A stretch of DNA of 64,000 nt. Source: Phorcus lineatus. Taxonomy: Eukaryota > Mollusca > Gastropoda > Trochida > Trochidae. Below, one piece after another: positions 13,035 to 25,454 of this stretch. How positions within the stretch are numbered: the first letter of the stretch is position 1; each line of letters starts with the position of its first letter. The stretch is taken from the NCBI GenBank assembly GCA_921293015.1, contig OV121088.1:39804836-39868835 (forward strand). The letters are read 5' to 3'. The notes beneath the pieces were generated by a model. It saw nothing but the letters and a program-made list of their open reading frames with translations. It was not told where the DNA came from and did no database searches. A program made the translations under genes and the position numbers.

Positions 13035-16000
13035 TACAAAAAAATCAATAAACTCATTGTTCTTTACATGCTTTTACCTGACATCTTGTAAATATAAGTT
13101 CCTGTTGATTAAATAACCATTAATTTTCAACTATACACATATAACTTAACTGAATGCATTACCTGGTGTAGGAAGTAGGTCAGGCGATCCATTTCCATGA
13201 TGGAAATTTCATAAACATAAGATCCTTGCACATGATAAAACATTGTATAGAGTAAGCAAAAGAAGAAATCTATGTTATATAATAGACATTGCTCAAAGGT
13301 GATCACTCCATCTCAGAAAATTGGGTGTGTTTTTATTATCAGCGTTAAAGCCTTGTATATTAAGTTTGTAAGCTCCTGAAATTAAACATGGATGAAAAAT
13401 TGTCATAGTTTTATCGATGTAGTAATTTCCCACAAACTTAAAAGTTGTGACGTCAATGAAGTACGTTAAATAGCAAATGGCAAATAAGTTCATGATTGGC
13501 ATAAATTAGGATTTGGATACAAATAATTCTAGGAATCTAAGTTAATACATTTATTAGTTTTATTAGGTTATGAACCGTAAAGATACTTTGAATTCGACAG
13601 TACGTAACGTAATAACTGTCATTGTCAGCAGTAGATATAAACACTAAATAAGCTCAACTCACATTTTACGAAAAAGGTCAGCTTTTAATTCTACAAAGCA
13701 ATTCTCAAGCATATCTCCCTTAAAAACACAACCTTTATATACTTTCTATGCTGATAAAAATCTAATCATCCTGCCCAGTTTGTCCTGTATGTTACCTGTT
13801 GACTTTAAGACTTAAATTATACGTGTATGCACATCTGTATTTTGTTTGCCACGAAACTAATCGTGTCTGGTCAATTTCCAGCATAAACTAATGTTTCCTT
13901 TTTCAAGAAGACATTTATTTTTACTTTAAGGTATTCAAAAACATCAGTTGAAGTTGCATGCAGATCCTATTAGTAAAACGCCTACCATCCTAAATATTTT
14001 TCTTCTTGTATGAAAGTGTTCGCGCAAGTACTTTTATTGCCCTTTTAAATTTTTGATAGATTTTCTTAATTTTTAATTATTTTGTAATCAATCTGTACTT
14101 ACCTTCTGGGCATAGACATTATCGTGAAAGACGGTAGGCGATGTGCTCATATTAAACGCATGTAATAGATGATATATGTCTCGGAGGTATTACTTAGATT
14201 AAATTAAATCTGAAATCACTGAACTTCTTCCTGTAAAACTGTTCTTTATTAAAATGTATTTTTCCCCTTTTAAAATTAATTCATTTTCAATTAATTTTGC
14301 ACTGAATTTGTATAATCCTTGTAATAGTTTTTCTTTTCGTTTTCTTTTCTTAATTTTCTTGACAATGGTCTTGGTTGTGTCCAACGATATACTTTGAAAT
14401 GAGTGTTATTAACTTATGAAATTTTGTAAGAGGAATGGATTATGACTGATTCTGTGGACTACTGCATTGTTTTCAGGATTTTATTAAGAGCTTTAAAATT
14501 GTGAACATTACAAATTAAGAAATGCGATACAATCATTTCCTCGTTGATATTTAAAAATACACACCAAAGTTTATAAATATATTAACTTTCTTCGTTCCTC
14601 GTATAAGTTTATAACATCCTTTTTGTATCAATATCAGAACGTCAAAACTGACATTGCTAACGCCGATAAAAAAAAACCACGATCAGCTGCCCATTTCGTT
14701 CATTTGCGGATGACAAAATTGTTCAAATCGAAATAATTCGGGACGGCGCATTTATCGGGCCCAGTATAGTGGATAAACGCATCGTTGTAATTACCACGAT
14801 AAAATTTAATTTTGATCAATGTGATAGAAATACACTTTGATATTGTGAATTCCAAAATTTTATCAATTCGGTATTTTTTTTTTCTAGGAACCGTTCAAAA
14901 TATAGATACCTTTTTAAGTCATGCTTTTTTGCTTCATAAGTGGACTGTTGTTTGTTGTCTTCCAATTTGAATTTAATGTATTCTATGGCATATATAAAAT
15001 ACACCGCGTTATAGATAATGCTAATAGCAGCTACATAACATATTACAAGTACAAGTACTATAAATTGGATAATAAGATGAATGTTGTGATAATCAAACTG
15101 TATATGCATTTACTTGTAACATTGGAATCAAAAAGGATTTATGGTTTGTGTTTTTAATAAGAACTGATTATGATCTGAAAAAATGAAAACCTTAGTCTAA
15201 ATTAAAACTCCTTTTAAAAATTAAAACCAGCCTTATTGTAAAGAATGAAACAAACTTTTACTTGAGATTTGATTTTAACATTGCAGAATGCAATTTGTCA
15301 TCATCTGAACTATCACACATTGCACCTGGAATGTCTTACATGAGTTTTTGTTTAATTTGGTTTCATATAAATATCTTATCTTAACAGAAGAAGGTACTTG
15401 AAATATATTTTTGTATTTCAAACAACGATATGAAAATACTCATGCATATGTATCACAAGGAGGAATATAATTTAAGTTTAGTGGCACCAACTTGCAGTGG
15501 GTTTCCTGAGGTTTCTATGATTGAAATGCATGCATAACCGTTGACGAAAATGCTATGCAACCGTTTCAAAGAGTTTCTGTTAATTCAAATGATATCATTT
15601 CAGCGGGGTTTTTTTTCTGTTTTAAGCAAATGTTGATCTTATTTCAATATGAGCCTTTTAGACAAGAATGCAAAAGCAGCAATTCAGAATTGGAAGTAAA
15701 TGTTCAGTCAGTGTAAGTTTAAAATTTACAAAATCTTGAACACTCTTACAAATTAATGTAAGTATCTTTGCTCTTATATCCTTCCTAAGTTTAAAATCTT
15801 CTTATCTAATAGGCAGTTTAATGCGGATGTCTCTGGCATTTTTATATCCAGAAGATCATTACAGACTTTGAAAAAGGAAATATTTCTCAGACACCAAGAC
15901 TCCATGTTTTGCGGTGCTTTTGAAAATGAAAAATGAAATAGAGTCTATAATTCCTGAATTCAGATCCATACATTCATGGCGACTTCTCATATTTACTTAT

Positions 16001-16990
16001 GATTCAACAAATTTCAATATTAGTACAGAACGTTAGGTACTTACTCTATTTGCGCTCACATCTATTCCTTTTCGGTCAATAAAAACTCTGGTTTGAACAC
16101 TTTAATTCTATTTCATAGCATAACAAAGTTCTATGTTAAACATTTGGTAAAAGGTTTTACATCAACTATTGTTATATATATCAGTTGTGAAAAATACCGA
16201 AAGTACTGCGACGTAAAACATTTAAGATATATATAAAGTTTATGTTATAAGTGGTCAAAGGGTCAACATTTGAACCAGTATCTAATGAGTCTGTACACAC
16301 GATTTCTGTTTTATTCGCCTCTTACGTATGAAAATACATAGACAAATAGATAAATAGAGTGTGGCCCCTGTGGCCCTTAATAAATATAACAGGGTTATCA
16401 AATCTGTAATTAGCATCCCACTCAACTGTTTACAAGGATACAGCTATCTAGACCTCTTGCTTCTTGAGAAGAAGCTGTCGTAAGTTTGTAAAGAAGATTT
16501 CAGATTACCTGAGAAAATGGAGAAGATGAATAGGAAAAGCTTACCAACTGATTGACAGATGGACGATTGTGAGAAGTGCTAAAGAAATGAGTGATAAGTT
16601 TTATACATTTCAATAAGATTGCGACAGCCATATTGTGACCCTGTATAAAATTGATACTCTACACAAGGAACAGATAATCTTAAAAATATATTTTAAAAAC
16701 CCTTTCATATAAATCGGATTACGCTTAGTGTGCATTATTTCATGTGTTTAAAACTCTTAAGCAAAATGCTGAACTACTTTTCTACACGAAATCATAAGTC
16801 CTTCAGCGATCCATACTGTGTGTCCTAATATGATCCTTGGAAACGCATGATTTATCTCCTTTACAACAGTTTTGTGCTTGTATCAACGGTTTCTCGTTTT
16901 CGACAAAAACTAGGCGGTAGGCATCCGGCTTTCCTCATGCTTGATACCTTGCCAGAGATTGTGAGTCATGGAAACATAAACACGAATTGC
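13035..16990. other. non-coding stretch, nothing recognised
   Basis: AT-rich. Overlapping sense and antisense open frames at 14816-15157 are low-complexity (rich in I, Y, F and K) and look like chance. No RNA gene or element ends identified. Confidence 0.5.
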
Positions 16991-16996
16991 AAGCAC

Positions 16997-17002
16997 TTTA
17001 TT
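16997..17002 (-). terminator. AATAAA polyadenylation signal candidate
   Basis: AATAAA on the minus strand 42 bases after the stop of the 17044-17277 frame, followed by a TGTTTATG-type GT-rich tract. It supports, but does not prove, a transcript end. Confidence 0.3.
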
Positions 17003-17043
17003 GTTTTCCCAACTGTTACTTTAACAGCCTCGTTGATGTTTGT

Positions 17044-17277
17044 CTAATCACTGACCTTCGGTAAGCACGCAGCACCATCAACGAGCTGTTCGCTGCCGAG
17101 GGTGAAGTCGAAACACCGGTGAGTCGACCTCTTGACGGCGAAAGCGTTATATAGAAGGGTGGAAATGTCGTCATAATAGCGTGTTAGAGGGCAGAGGTGG
17201 TTTGTTTTGAAACCCATTATGAACTTCATACGGAATGACCAGATACGAGAATTCGGGGAATAGGACGTTACGACCAT
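17044..17277 (-). CDS. possible terminal exon or gene remnant, unknown product
   Basis: A 77-codon open frame on the minus strand lies in a patch clearly more GC- and CpG-rich than its surroundings. It ends in TAG at 17044-17046. A canonical AATAAA poly(A) signal follows 42 bases after the stop (16997-17002) with GT-rich sequence beyond it. The C-terminal half has a protein-like composition, with Cys residues spaced as CPLTRYYDD, RCFDF and AACLPK. A plausible donor-like AAG|GTCAGT also occurs just before the stop. The first Met is preceded by an in-frame stop, and no good polypyrimidine acceptor is visible. I recognise no family. It could be a 3' terminal exon, a retroposed fragment or the 3' end of a transposon. 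Confidence 0.28.
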   Translation of the reverse strand: MVVTSYSPNSRIWSFRMKFIMGFKTNHLCPLTRYYDDISTLLYNAFAVKRSTHRCFDFTLGSEQLVDGAACLPKVSD

Positions 17278-17279
17278 TG

Positions 17280-18340
17280 GCCTTTTTTAGGTCAACCAAA
17301 TTGTTTCCCAAATGGTAATACACAGTATATCTTCGCCACTATGAAGTGATTTTCTGAGAGGTTTTGCGAGTGTAAATGAAAAAGTTGTCTTTTTTTTAGT
17401 TTAATTCACATTTTCATTAACATTGGTAACATTTACTTTCGTTTTCATGGAATCCCTTTGTTTACCTGAACCGTACAAGTGAACTAACATCAGCAAGACG
17501 TTATGCCTGTAAACGACATCTGATGTAAATTTAGACACGACACGAATTGCTTTAGCTAAACTGTCATAGCGTCATAATTTCTCAATAAATAAATCAATTT
17601 CATTTAGTTTAGTAATTGATAAATGCGCCTTAAAAATGTTGTGTGTTTCCTGTTTTTTATGTATAGCCACCACAAGCAGATATGAGTTTATCTGATAATT
17701 TTTTTAAGAATTTAAAAAATCAATCGGATCTATTCCCTCGGGAAAGACTTCTTATTTAGACTTTCCTTGATGTTTAACAATGAAATAATCGTTCCTTGAG
17801 AAAAAACGCTGTGCATATTCTGATATTATTTAAGTCTTGACATCGTGTATTTGTATTATATCAAACTTTGTCTTGTTGGGCCAGTCCATTTTAAGATCTT
17901 GAAATTATTGTTGTTAAAGGCAATTTTAAATGCCGAATGAAAGATACTTTAATAGAAGTCAGTATTAAGCCAATTGATGCAGTTGGAAATTGATGAACTA
18001 AACATTGAATATCAATAATTTTGAATTATTTCAATTACTTCAATCACTTATTCTAAAGAAGCTACCTTGATATTTTCTTTAATCAAAATGGAGACATTTA
18101 TATGTATCCCTGGAGTACAAAAATAAACTCTAGCCGACGAAACCATAATATTTTGTTGAAAATACAAATTTTGAGGTTTTTCAAACAACTAAAAGCATTC
18201 AACTATTCAAATGACTCTGCGTCAAAATCCTTTTCATTTGTTGAGGTGGTTTATGATGAAAGTAACAATATTTGTTGTAAAATTTTGCTTGTGAGTTCAA
18301 GATTTTAAGCGATTTGGTAGAGCTACTATAAGTTACTATG
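17280..18340. other. non-coding stretch, nothing recognised
   Basis: No coding or repeat structure that I could recognise. Confidence 0.5.
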
Positions 18341-18560
18341 AAAATGAACCAAGATACTGTTTCAACGAGGTCAGACATCGTTTGAAGTTGAAGCCGTTTA
18401 ATTAACGCCCATTACTCTTCGCTAATGGTCAAGGGATATTGTTGGCAAAATATACTTTTACATAAACAGCCATAAACTTTGTCACCACACCTATCATATT
18501 AGCTTATAAAACATATTAAAATGATGTGTTTATCAAGAGAAAGATAGAACTACAATTAGT
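18340..18560 (+). repeat. diverged dispersed repeat, copy 1
   Basis: Blocks such as ATGAACC, TTTGAAGTTG, TTTAATTA, CTCATTACTCTT or CCCATTACTCTT, and ACATTAAAAT recur in the same order at 21600-21830. The offset is about 3.26 kb and the strand is the same. No open frame is preserved. It is either an old local duplication or two copies of an unnamed interspersed repeat. Confidence 0.55.
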
Positions 18561-18778
18561 AACCTTATCCCCAGCGGTTACAGTACTTACTTCTTTGTAG
18601 TCTTTCACTTTTCAGTACAGGTCAACACATTTTTGGTGCATATCCATTTTGATAGTTTGTAAACAATGTTGGAAAACTGTTATGTATATACATGTACTCC
18701 TTAACCATTTGAAGAAGGCAATCAACATGATTTTTAAATGACGTGTAGGAATATGGTTAACACCAGACATTGTGAAAA

Positions 18779-18970
18779 AGGTTCGATTCATAGATAATGA
18801 TTGGCTCTCAGCTTGTCTTTATACAACTGATTGAGAATAAGGGTCGATGCATAGATTGTGAAGTTTTCTGTGCTCGTCTTTGTGTCATATTATGGGGTTA
18901 AAAGGTCGATTTATAGATTGTGTTCATAGACTCTCAGCTCGTCATTATCTTAAATTGATTTAGTAAAGGG
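18779..18970 (+). repeat. degenerate 61-62 bp tandem repeat, three units
   Basis: GTTCGATTCATAGAT, GGTCGATGCATAGATTGTG and GGTCGATTTATAGATTGTG begin at about 18780, 18842 and 18904. Each is followed by a CAGCTTGTC or CTCGTC block. The spacing is 61-62 bp. It is an old, decayed minisatellite. Confidence 0.65.
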
Positions 18971-19029
18971 GCCAAATTTAAGTCAAATAACAATCAATAC
19001 GCAAACTTACTTTAAAATTGATATGAGAT

Positions 19030-19657
19030 CTTAATGATTATAGGGGGCGGGATAGCGCAGTGAATAGCGCTTTCGGCATCGGATCAAGAGGTCCGTGGTT
19101 CGAATCCCACCAGGGGCTCGGCAAATTTTTCTGCAGTAGAGAACTGTTCTACACGCAGTCAGGTTTACGTGAAATGCTACACTGAATTTCAGTGCAGTAC
19201 CACCCATGGTTCGCTAGTTCCAGCCGATGCTCGCAGGTTTCACCGCAATTCACAGCCACAATGGTGTTGCGGGCTTTCTCCCTGCAATAATTTTTTTCAG
19301 ATTCATTTATTAGGCTCAACTCGCCACCAACGGTGGTACAAGAGCAAAAAATGATATACAAATTTAACTACATATTAATCAAGACAGCAGAGACAGACAA
19401 ATTTTCACATTGACACAATGATATAAACAAAAGCTTTAGCCATAAATATATCTGTTCCAAGATATAATCATATACACATTTAAATAGCATTTCATACAAT
19501 ATGTAAACTTGTAAAATTTGCTTTTTATATTAATAGAGCATGTGTTTGTATTTCTACCGATACAATTAATCCTAATACTAGCAGCCGCGATATAAGTGAA
19601 ATACTCTTGAAAGCGGCGTTAAACCCAATATCACCTCACCTCAACTTAATGATTATA
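19030..19657 (+). mobile_element. tRNA-derived SINE, full length, with nested insertion
   Basis: The element body (19043-19644) begins with a tRNA-like head: box A-like GATAGCGCAGTGAATAGCGC, then the box B/T-arm GTGGTTCGAATCCCAC with a paired GTGG/CCAC stem. A central domain follows, ending TCCCTGCAATAA. The 3' part reads TACTCTTGAAAGCGGCGTTAAAC, with a CACCTCACCTC tail. It is flanked by a perfect 13-bp target-site duplication, CTTAATGATTATA, at 19030-19042 and 19645-19657. Such heads and tails are known from molluscan SINEs, which are copied by LINE reverse transcriptase. The body is about 280 bp longer than the second copy because of an insertion at about 19291-19566. The intact TSD implies a fairly recent insertion. 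Confidence 0.9.
19291..19566 (-). mobile_element. retroposed insertion nested in the SINE (5'-truncated LINE-like 3' end)
   Basis: Comparison with the other SINE copy (31833-32081) shows that about 280 bp interrupts the SINE between CCCTGCAATAA and CTAATACTAGCAG. Read on the minus strand, the insert ends GAGCCTAATAAATGAATCTG followed by a run of A, meaning a poly(A) signal and tail. This is the expected structure of a 5'-truncated non-LTR retrotransposon or processed transcript. Flanking CAATAAT/CAATTAAT is an imperfect target-site duplication candidate. No coding sequence remains, so the family is unknown. Confidence 0.6.
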
Positions 19658-19986
19658 AACATGCATTGGACAAGGTGATTTATTCTAAAACAATACTCTA
19701 TTTAGAGACAGATCTCTTGTGTATTGGGGAAAAAACGTCCGCTTGAATAACTCCGTGAGGAATATTAGGATACAAATGTAATAGATCCGTTCATAAGAAA
19801 CCTGAATTAATTGGCATATTTTGAACGGTTAAGGTAAGTTGCATTGTGAGGCCGGAAAATTAAAATGATTTATTAGTCATTTCAATTGATTGTATACTAC
19901 ATATAATCAATCAATTTGAATAAATATATAATTATTATTCCTTTATTCTTCTGAAACCACCTTATTTGATAGCTTCATAACACGTT

Positions 19987-20442
19987 TATGTCACTCGAAT
20001 ACTCATAGCGGGATTTTCAGATGTTGCAGCTGAGACGCTAGGATTCCATACCACACCGCTCATATGTCACTCGAATACTCATAGCGGGATTTTCAGATGT
20101 TGCAGCTGCGACGCTAGCACTCCATACCACACCGCTCATATGTCACTCGAATACTCATAGCGGGATTTTAAGATGTTGTAGCTGAGACACTAGGACTCCA
20201 TACCACACCGCTCATATGTCACTCGAATACCCATGGCGGGATTTTAAGATGTTGCAGCTGAGACGCTAGGACTCCATACCACACCGCTCAAATGTCACTC
20301 GAATACTCATAGCGGGATTTTAAGATGTTGCAGGTGATACGCTACGACTCCATACCACACCGCTCATATGTCACTCGTATACCCATAGCGGGATTTTAAG
20401 ATGTTGCAGCTGAGACGCTAGGACTCCATACCATACCGCTCA
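19987..20442 (+). repeat. 76-bp satellite, six tandem units
   Basis: Units start at 19987, 20063, 20139, 20215, 20291 and 20367, exactly 76 bp each, with TATGTCACTCGAATACTCAT as the opening of most units. Later parts include GCGGGATTTTAAGATGTTG, GCTGAGACGCTAGGACTCC and ATACCACACCGCTCA. Units differ at only a few positions. The unit is far richer in GC and CpG than the flanks. Its length is not a multiple of three and no frame is kept open, so it is not a coding repeat. Confidence 0.97.
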
Positions 20443-20444
20443 TA

Positions 20445-21600
20445 TACATCCTTCCAAAAGTTAATAAATTGTTTACAGCTCTGATGGAAGAAAGCTGATT
20501 TATTAGTAGCGTTGCTTTATTGGCGTTTCGAGATGCTTTTCAAAATACAGACGACATAAAGACTCTTTTTATGAGATCTGTTCCATATATTCATGAGGGA
20601 ATTTAAGTTGCATTGTTCCTCCAATAATGTGTAAATATTCTTGAAGAAACTTAAGTATTAACTGTATATGCCTTCCCACATTCTCCTCTAGATTGAGCTT
20701 TCATAACCAGAAAGAGATTGATTAAAAGAATTATTGTTTAGTAATTACCGACTTGTACGCTATTTTGATAAGAGACAAGTAATGCGATTGAACCACTATT
20801 TGATTTATTTCTGACACAGTTTAAAACCCTTTTCAGCATCCTACACCAGGCAACCTATCACACTTTAAAAAGGTCTTCGAAATAATCTATTTCCACTTAA
20901 TGTCCATAGTTGAGTTATAGTTATTCTTGGTATCTTAATGATTCTTGTTGACGTTGTTGGACGCAACTTACAAATGAAAGTGTTTACCCCGAAAGCTTCA
21001 CATAAAATACTGTCATCCTGTGTTGAATGGTGGAAATTACCATGCGACTATTGGATAATACATCTCATACACTAGGTACTAAGCTAATGCAAAGTTAGAC
21101 AAATATAAGTTGCCCATAAACAGTTAACATGAAGAAAATCAGAGAAAATACTACTGACTTATATCGTTAAAAATTTGACACACAAACAAAAACTGAACAA
21201 TGATTTCTCCAAAAACACTAGCCTATTAATACATATGAAAGAACCTTTCGGTTAAAACCCCACCCGGTGTTGTCCAAAACTTGTTTATACTTTGTTTTGT
21301 CTTCTTTAAGGTAAGTCACGTTCGGATAAAAACGAGTGTAGGGAAAGGGTTGGCTGTTGGAAAAACAAATTAATTACCATGGACGATGCAAAACCAAAGC
21401 CATTACAAAACACAACAATTCTTTAAAACACGGCCGTAATTTAACCGATGATTTTCTTGCTTACAAATGTTGAATTGATAATAATTAGTTATCATGTTCC
21501 GTTTGTTTCGAAATACATAAACAATATGAGTGAACCACGACATACAAAGTGGCAGCGACCCGAAACAATTGCTAACTTAGTAGTACATAGACAAAACAAC
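20445..21600. other. non-coding stretch, nothing recognised
   Basis: AT-rich DNA between the satellite and the dispersed repeat. No gene or element ends seen. Confidence 0.5.
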
Positions 21601-21830
21601 ATGAACCGAAAAACCACTTCAAGTGAGGCCAGAAATCCTTTGAAGTTGCAGCTGTTTCTTTAATTATGCTCATTACTCTTGGCATAAGGTATGTAGTTGT
21701 GGAAACATCTTTACACCTAAACACAAGTCAATCTTTTTATCCCATTCAAATTAACATTTATTATGACAACACATTAAAATTAGTGTAAATATTTAAAGAA
21801 ACGATAGGATTACAGATACTTACCAAATAC
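21600..21830 (+). repeat. diverged dispersed repeat, copy 2
   Basis: Partner of the block at 18340-18560, with the same ordered motifs and orientation. See that entry. Confidence 0.55.
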
Positions 21831-24300
21831 AAATACAAGCCACTATGCTAAATATAATTTATAATTAACCAACAGCTGAATGCAGAGTTTCAGTAAAACA
21901 GTAAGGCTTATCTACAATTTTAAAGCATACACAACTATGGTTTACTAGCTGTTAATATACAAAAAAATATAAAACCAAAGTATCATAAGGAAAATATTTG
22001 TATTAACTTTAGAATAACTAGTGATCGAATATATTCTCATTATAACAGTCATTTTATATTAAACACGTCCCTTGGCGTCCCAAACATCATGTTCTCAAAA
22101 GCATTTTATTTAATGAAAAACTTTTTCGTTAACATTTTAAAAGATGTTCGTATTGCAATAACATAACTGACAGAAAGATTTCAATGCTTTACTGCCAAAT
22201 AATAGTTGCACTCAGCTGCTTTCTATACGAAACAATTACGATTGTGGAAGAAGTATTCCATTTATTAAGTCACCCATCTTTCATTGTCTCACAATAAAAC
22301 ATTTAATTTTTAGGTAACTAGGTGAATAGGCTTATTGGTCAAATGCAAAGAAGAAACATTAATATCGATTCGCTTCTTTTTCATTTAAGAACATATAAAT
22401 TAATTACACTTCAACTTTGGAAATGCCACAGGAAAAATGTGTCAATATAAACGTTACAAACTTATTAGAAAAACTACAATTTATCATTTTAAATACGAGC
22501 AATACAGAGACATGACAAACAAACACATTGTTCAAAAACTAGAACAAACCATTGATTGATCGCCTTTCATTTTTTTTCTATTTTAGTTGAAATTGCAGTC
22601 GCTCATGACTTGAATATGTGATTAAGTCAGTATTTCCACAAGGAGTGGTTTTTCTTTTGAAAGTATGCTGTAATGATCGCCTGCATGCAACAGTATCTCT
22701 GTTCTTTCAACGAGAACTATTTTCCTTATCTTTTATGCAGTTCTTGCTTCAACTTTTTCGCTGATGATGAGATCATTCTGCGTACACATTCTCAGAGCTT
22801 TAACACATATATCGGCAACAAAAGACATCATTTTTTTAGATTTACCTTGCAAGGTACTCAGTAGCTCTTTAGCTATGTAGTAAAACCATCCTAACATGTT
22901 TACCTTCTGCTGTCTTACATGACAAAATGTAAAATAGTTTATAACATTTGGACATCGAAAATTGAAAAAACATGGAAATTATATAGGGGAGTCACTATCT
23001 GCAGAAATACACATTCCTTTCTCTTCGGGTTGAGTCCCTTGCGGGATTGGAACATCACCAATAGAGTAAGGAAGCACCGTCATCAGTCACCGCACAAGCG
23101 TCTAACTAGCTTGCCCATATCGACTAGACAAAAACTTTAATAATTTTAGATTTGTAGCAGAGCCTATTTCTATATTTCGAACTATGTACATGGCATAGAA
23201 AACAATGTCATTTAGCGGAAATATATGAAAACGTACTTCTATGGTTTAAGCATCTAAACAACGATCACCGATATGAGAATGGATTACCAAATGTCTATCA
23301 ATCAACAAAAATGATTCATATCAATTAAGATCAAAATGCGATGGTTGCCAAGAGCTATTTATATCAGTGATAACGTGTGATGTTTCTGGGCTGAATGGAT
23401 GTAATTCACTTACATAAGGAAATTAGCTTTAGTCATGCGATTGAAAATTTCATCAAACGATACTTTCTATAAACCTGCGACAGAGCACCGGTGTATTGAT
23501 TTTCAAAATAAATCTTTCATAGTGTATTCTGGGATACTTTGAAGTATTTCATGAATGCTCGAAAACATTATTTTATGATTAAAATATTGACTGGTCATTC
23601 ATGAAACAAGATTTGGTTATAGGGTAATGCACTCACTTAGTTTATATAGTTTCCAAGTAAGTGTTTTCGTCCCATTATTACAGTAGTACAGAAATACGGA
23701 TACATGATAATTATAGTGTTTTGGCTGTTTTTCTGTCTGGTATTTTTGTCAATTGCACACATGTGCCTCTACACAACATATATACCTGTTTCACGAGGAT
23801 CGATGTATTTTCGTGACCAGAGAATTACAAAACATTTGTCAATCTGAAGAAGACTTTATGATATGAAGTCGGATTTTAAATGACTAGAACAGAATATTGG
23901 GGAATTTTTTTTCTCTCCTTCTATTTATAAAAGATAATTCTCTTCAAAGAACCCTGTTCATGAACTGACTCAGTTAAATTCTGAAAATGATTCTAATCTT
24001 CTAGTGATATAGTTCATAAAGACAATATGACGAAGTAGAATTGCCAATTATGTCTTCTATTTATTTGCTTCCAAATCGTCAATTAATGCTGATAATTTTT
24101 ATATTCATATGAAAGCAATATGCTAAATCGTATAAATCACCCATGTTAACTAATAGCTGGACCTTGCCATGAAAAGTGATCTATTCCAGGTCACCTAAAA
24201 CAGACTGCGATCTCCAAAACTAGCCTAATGTAGTTCTAGTGTATATACAACGATTTAATGTAACATATATTTAAGGATATAATAATCAGAAGTTTTTAAA
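21830..24300. other. non-coding stretch, nothing recognised
   Basis: AT-rich with short open frames lacking motifs. A 73-codon frame at 22919-23140 has no similarity I can recognise. Confidence 0.5.
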
Positions 24301-24780
24301 ATTGTTTACTTCTCGGACCTAAAAGGCCGAATTGACGTATGGCATTACAATGCGTCCAGCATCCGTCCGTTTGTAAACTTTTCACCTTTACAACTTCTCC
24401 TTTTGAACCAATGACTCTTTGAATCTAAGTTTTGTGTACACATTCCCTGACTAGTGAGGATTATCAGTAATAGATTGAATAGTGCCACAGGTCCATACTT
24501 ACTAATTTATTGTTCTTCTCCAGAAGCAAAGGGCCTAGAAAGCTGAAATATTGTGTTCAGATTCCTTGACAAATGATTGTGATGGTTTATAGATTTGTTG
24601 ACCATGTGACCCCTAATAAGGACCACAAGAGCTATAATCCAAAAACCTATTTCCATATTCTTCTTAAGACGCAATAGCTTAAGAAAGCTATTATGATATG
24701 TATAGACTATTAAGACTAGTGAGGACAGTGACTTTAGATTTGGAGACATTTTAGTCCCTTATGAGGATCTCAGGGGCCAC
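24300..24780 (+). repeat. degenerate interspersed repeat of a type common in bivalves
   Basis: The segment around 24346-24420 (AATGCGTCCAGCATCCGTCC, then AACTTTTCACCTTTACAACTTCTCC, then GAACCAATGACTC) resembles a noncoding interspersed repeat I associate with bivalve genomes, and later parts (TTCTTCTCCAGAAGCAAAGGGCC) fit the same pattern. It is decayed, with no protein-coding frame. The assignment is from memory of the pattern, not from a search. Confidence 0.4.
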
Positions 24781-25454
24781 GCCATAAAAACTTTTTCACG
24801 AAAATAGGAGAAAGCTGAAATCATGTGTACATACTCATTAGCTAATGGGCATCATGAAATCTAGATATTGTGCCTTTTTTATTCCTCACAGGAATTAAAT
24901 CACAGGGATCGTGTCCCAATGATTTCTCTAATTATTTACAACTTATAAAGCTGATTTGTGTATATGCTCTATAGCAACGTCGGATTATGATACTATCGGC
25001 CCTGTCTAATGATGATACATTTTACAACCTGATGAGTCACAGAGCTAATGCCTCGATTATATAGATCTTCATATCGGCCTCGATAAAAAAAGGTATTTGT
25101 CAAGACTAACAGCTGAAGATGATGCGTGTTAATATCTATGTAACATTATATTAAACGGTAAACAATACTGGTGCGTCAGCACATGGTATGAGTTTTTCTC
25201 CTTTCTCTTTGGAGTACTCATACTCATTAACTGTGCATTCAATATTGCCATTGATGATCAATATCGTAATACATGGGGAAAACGATTAAGTTTCAAACTG
25301 TTGCAATTCATGAATAAGTTTTTTCTTTAGCTATGTAATAAAAACATCTGATGTTTTTTATAAATAGTAAGCCAATGCATTGATGAAAATACGTGGGATT
25401 TCCAAAATGTTTCTGGCCTGACCATTAAAATGAAGACATTTTAACTTATTAATT

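Noticed and set aside
14816-15157. 97-codon minus and 78-codon plus overlapping frames
   Set aside because: Both are low-complexity I/Y/F/K-rich products of AT-rich DNA and shadow each other, with no motif.
19043-19118. A functional tRNA gene
   Set aside because: The box B and T-arm are good, but the acceptor and anticodon stems do not pair properly, and the sequence continues into a SINE body with tail and target-site duplication.
19987-20442. CRISPR array or coding tandem repeat
   Set aside because: Units are directly adjacent with no spacers, the setting is eukaryotic, and 76 bp is not a multiple of three.
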